NCBI RefSeq assembly: GCF_000980885.2
Contig: NZ_LBDA02000007.1
Coordinates: 1-64,000, forward strand
DNA: 64,000 nt
Origin: Streptomyces malaysiense
GTDB taxonomy: Bacteria; Actinomycetota; Actinomycetes; Streptomycetales; Streptomycetaceae
Reading direction: 5' to 3'
Below the pieces are notes generated by a model that ran no database searches, had not been told where the DNA came from, and saw only the letters and a program-made list of their open reading frames with translations. Every line of letters begins with the position of its first letter. Within the stretch, counting starts at the first letter, position 1. The translations under genes were made by a program, and so were the position numbers. Below, piece by piece: positions 62,197 through 64,000 of this stretch.

Positions 62197-62831
62197 TGCT
62201 TCTGGTACACGGCCAGTGTGCCACGCCGGGCGGCCGCGCCGACAGGGGGTCCGTGTGGGCTCGCTCACACTCCGTGCCCCCCTCCACAGGCCCGGGGGCA
62301 TTCGCCCGCAACTCCCTTTCGCTCGGCTCGCGTTGGCCCCTCCATCCCCATTGACCCTAATGGTCTAGTCCTTTTAGGGTGCCGATCGGGCCCGGCGGCG
62401 GTGACGACGGCCCTTGCCCGCCGCCGGGTCGCCAGCGGTCCGGAACCGGGGCGACGCCCCATGTCCGGCCCCCTGGACGGGCGCGACGCGGACCGGCTCC
62501 GGGCGCGGCGACCGCGAGCGACCCCCGGGGCCGGGACGAAGAAGCGGCCGGGTACCCGGCGGCGGCGACGCGACGGACCGCAGCGACACGACCGGCGCGC
62601 GACGCCGGCGGGGACAGGTCCCGGCACCGTCCGGCAACTGCCCGGCCGGGCACAGGCAGGAGCGACGGACCCGACACCTCCGACCCCGCCTCACGACCCC
62701 GGGCGCGACCCCGAACCGGCCTCCACCACCCCCTCCGATCCCCACCCGGACCCGCGCCGCCCCCGAATCGGTTCCCTCGCCCCCCTTGGGCCGGACCCGG
62801 TTCCGCACGACCGGCCGCCACCGGCCGGCGG
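62197..62831. other. Gene-free stretch with an orphan DasR-type promoter
   Basis: These 635 bp must contain the rib operon promoter (minus strand, next to the riboswitch) and the plus-strand promoter at 62351. From 62381 to 62831 both strands give only Arg/Pro/Gly-rich translations, and no Shine-Dalgarno/start pair stands out. From memory, S. coelicolor has a chitinase gene here. Confidence 0.45.
62351..62380 (+). promoter_or_regulatory. Second DasR-like promoter, orphan
   Basis: TTGACC (62351-62356), an 18-bp spacer and TAGGGT (62375-62380). The spacer carries AATGGTCTAGTCCTTT, 12 of 16 positions like the DasR consensus. It is nearly identical to the promoter at 46490, including the TGGTCTAGTCC core and the following GTGC. 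No plus-strand gene follows within the window. Confidence 0.6.
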
Positions 62832-64000
62832 CTACGACGGGAGCGGTGGCCGCGGCGGGTCGGACCACAGGGTGTCCTGGGCCCGGTCGCGGGCGGTCAG
62901 CAGGGCACCGCGCAGGACGGCGGAGCCGCCGAGGGCGCCGGCGCGGACCTCGGTGGACAGGGGGGACATCCGGCGCAGCCGCTCCGCGACGAGTCCGGCG
63001 AGGACCTCGCCGCCGGCCCGGCCGATCTCCCCGCCGAGGACCACGCAACCGGGGTCGAGGACGGCGACGACGGAGGCGACGCCGATGGCGATCCGGTCGG
63101 CGAGGGCGGTGAGGAAGCGGTGGTCGGCGCCCTCCGCCGCCGACTCGGACGGCTGCCGCCCCCGCGGCTTCGGCCGGGACGCGTCCACGGTCCCGTCGGC
63201 CGCCGCGAGCATCCTCTCCACCGCCACCCGCACCACTTCCGCCGCCCCCGGCCCGTCCGCCGCCGAAGGCGCCGGCAGGCCGTGCTCCGCCCCCAGGGCC
63301 ACGACCGCCGCCGCCCCCGCCAACGTGTGGAAGCCGCCCGAGCAGTCCGTGGCGGAGGGCACCGTGGGGGTGCGCGGGACCGGGAGGAAACCGATCTCGC
63401 CGGTGCCGCCGGAGGCGCCGCGGCGCAGGGTGCCGTCGAGGACGACCGCCGCGCCGGTGCCGTGGCCGAGCCAGAGGAGGACGAAGGTGTCGCGGTCGCG
63501 CGCGGCGCCCTCGCGCTGTTCGGCGAGGGCGGCGAGGTTGGTCTCGTTCTCCACCGTGACACGGGCCCCGGGCAGTCGCTCCTGGAGGGCGGCGGACAGG
63601 CTGCGGTGCCACGCGGGCAGCCCCGCGGAGTCGCGCAGGTCACCCGTGGCCGGGTCGATGAGGCCCGGCGCGCCGATGCCGACCGTGTGCAGTCCGTCGA
63701 CGCCGGCCCGCCCCATGGCGCCCGCCACCGCGGCCACCACCCGCTGCACCGCGGGCCCGGTCCCGGTGTCCCCCCCGATCGGCACGGACGCCTCCGCGAG
63801 TACCCGTCCCACCAGGTCGGCGACCAGCACGACGACCCCCTCGGTGCGCACATCGAGCGCCGCCAGGTGGGCGCGGTCGGCGGCGATGCCGTAGAGCCGG
63901 GCGTTGGGGCCCCGGCGCGTCGCGCCGGACTCCCCCACGACGTCGATCAGGCCGGCCGCGCCGAGTCGTTCGACGAGGTCGGCGACGGTCGGCCGGGACA
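62832..64000 (-). CDS. ROK-family transcriptional regulator, partial (N-terminus beyond the window)
   Basis: The frame is open to the window edge, giving about 389 residues. The first visible part (S-R-P-T-V-A-D-L-V-E-R-L-G) is the end of a winged helix, followed by a ROK sugar-kinase fold: G-I-G-A-P-G-L-I-D, E-N-E-T-N-L-A-A-L-A, G-H-G-T-G-A-A-V-V and G-G-T-G-E-I-G-F-L-P. The C-x-C-G-x2-G-C zinc cluster of ROK proteins is not intact; only T-D-C-S-G-G-F-H is seen. ROK regulators usually sense sugars. The putative starting GTG at 63938 would cut off the DNA-binding part, so it is not the true start. Confidence 0.88.
   Translation of the reverse strand, partial: SRPTVADLVERLGAAGLIDVVGESGATRRGPNARLYGIAADRAHLAALDVRTEGVVVLVADLVGRVLAEASVPIGGDTGTGPAVQRVVAAVAGAMGRAGVDGLHTVGIGAPGLIDPATGDLRDSAGLPAWHRSLSAALQERLPGARVTVENETNLAALAEQREGAARDRDTFVLLWLGHGTGAAVVLDGTLRRGASGGTGEIGFLPVPRTPTVPSATDCSGGFHTLAGAAAVVALGAEHGLPAPSAADGPGAAEVVRVAVERMLAAADGTVDASRPKPRGRQPSESAAEGADHRFLTALADRIAIGVASVVAVLDPGCVVLGGEIGRAGGEVLAGLVAERLRRMSPLSTEVRAGALGGSAVLRGALLTARDRAQDTLWSDPPRPPLPS

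Noticed and set aside
62191..63894. Long plus-strand frame opposite the ROK gene
   Set aside because: Ser/Arg/Thr/Pro-rich shadow; the minus-strand frame has the ROK motifs.
1..64000. CRISPR arrays, insertion sequences, prophage, tRNA or rRNA genes
   Set aside because: I looked for regular spaced repeats, transposase motifs, integrase genes and tRNA arms and found none.

Overview
The window is ordinary chromosomal DNA of a Streptomyces species. Signs are the very high G+C with G/C-ending codons, frequent GTG starts, many ATGA stop/start overlaps, a conservon (cvn) operon, smeA-sffA, rbpA, a MocR/YczE pair and an FMN-riboswitch riboflavin operon. As I recall it, the order smeA-sffA / mocR-yczE-GDPD-MFS / rbpA / fxsA-ppm1 / acyl-CoA dehydrogenase / hisG-hisE-ribH-ribBA-ribM-ribE / ROK matches the S. 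coelicolor SCO1415-SCO1447 stretch. I see no tRNA, rRNA, insertion sequence, prophage or CRISPR array.

Left part (1-14 kb): a Nudix hydrolase, a DUF35/thiolase pair, an EAL-GGDEF signalling protein, and a conservon operon cvnA-cvnB-cvnC-cvnD. A full-length 5-oxoprolinase/hydantoinase gene is embedded between cvnC and cvnD and overlaps cvnD by 20 bp. A small membrane protein and an IclR regulator follow.

14-27 kb: a three-gene minus-strand operon encodes a condensin-like complex resembling MukBEF/MksBEF and Wadjet JetABC: candidate kleisin, candidate winged-helix subunit and a 1547-aa SMC-like ABC ATPase. No JetD/MksG nuclease gene is adjacent. Next is a FadR-type GntR gene divergent from an operon of MFS transporter, DUF1445 protein and PxpABC (ATP-dependent 5-oxoprolinase). 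A perfect 19-bp palindrome lies between them and is the likely operator.

27-44 kb: a minus-strand operon of two GT4 glycosyltransferases and an SGNH hydrolase; a HEAT-like protein; an ankyrin protein; the sporulation genes smeA-sffA; MocR regulator/YczE; GDPD and MFS genes; rbpA with a textbook SigR promoter and a strong terminator; fxsA; polyprenol-phosphate-mannose synthase with a roughly 450-nt upstream region; an amidohydrolase; and an Lrp regulator.

44-64 kb: small hypothetical genes, acyl-CoA dehydrogenase, a Tat-exported C39-like peptidase, an APC permease, a P-loop kinase without a normal start codon, a candidate 70-nt small RNA, a TPR-AAA+ (EccA/CbbX-like) ATPase, a pair of CorC/HlyC-type CBS membrane proteins, and a riboflavin-histidine operon read from an FMN riboswitch. 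The window ends inside a ROK-family regulator.

Two near-identical promoters with DasR-like boxes (46490 and 62351) sit where, from memory, S. coelicolor carries chitinase genes. Here no chitinase follows either one, which suggests paired gene loss. The most interesting items are the nuclease-less condensin-like operon, the oxoprolinase inside the conservon, the orphan chitinase-type promoters and the candidate small RNA.
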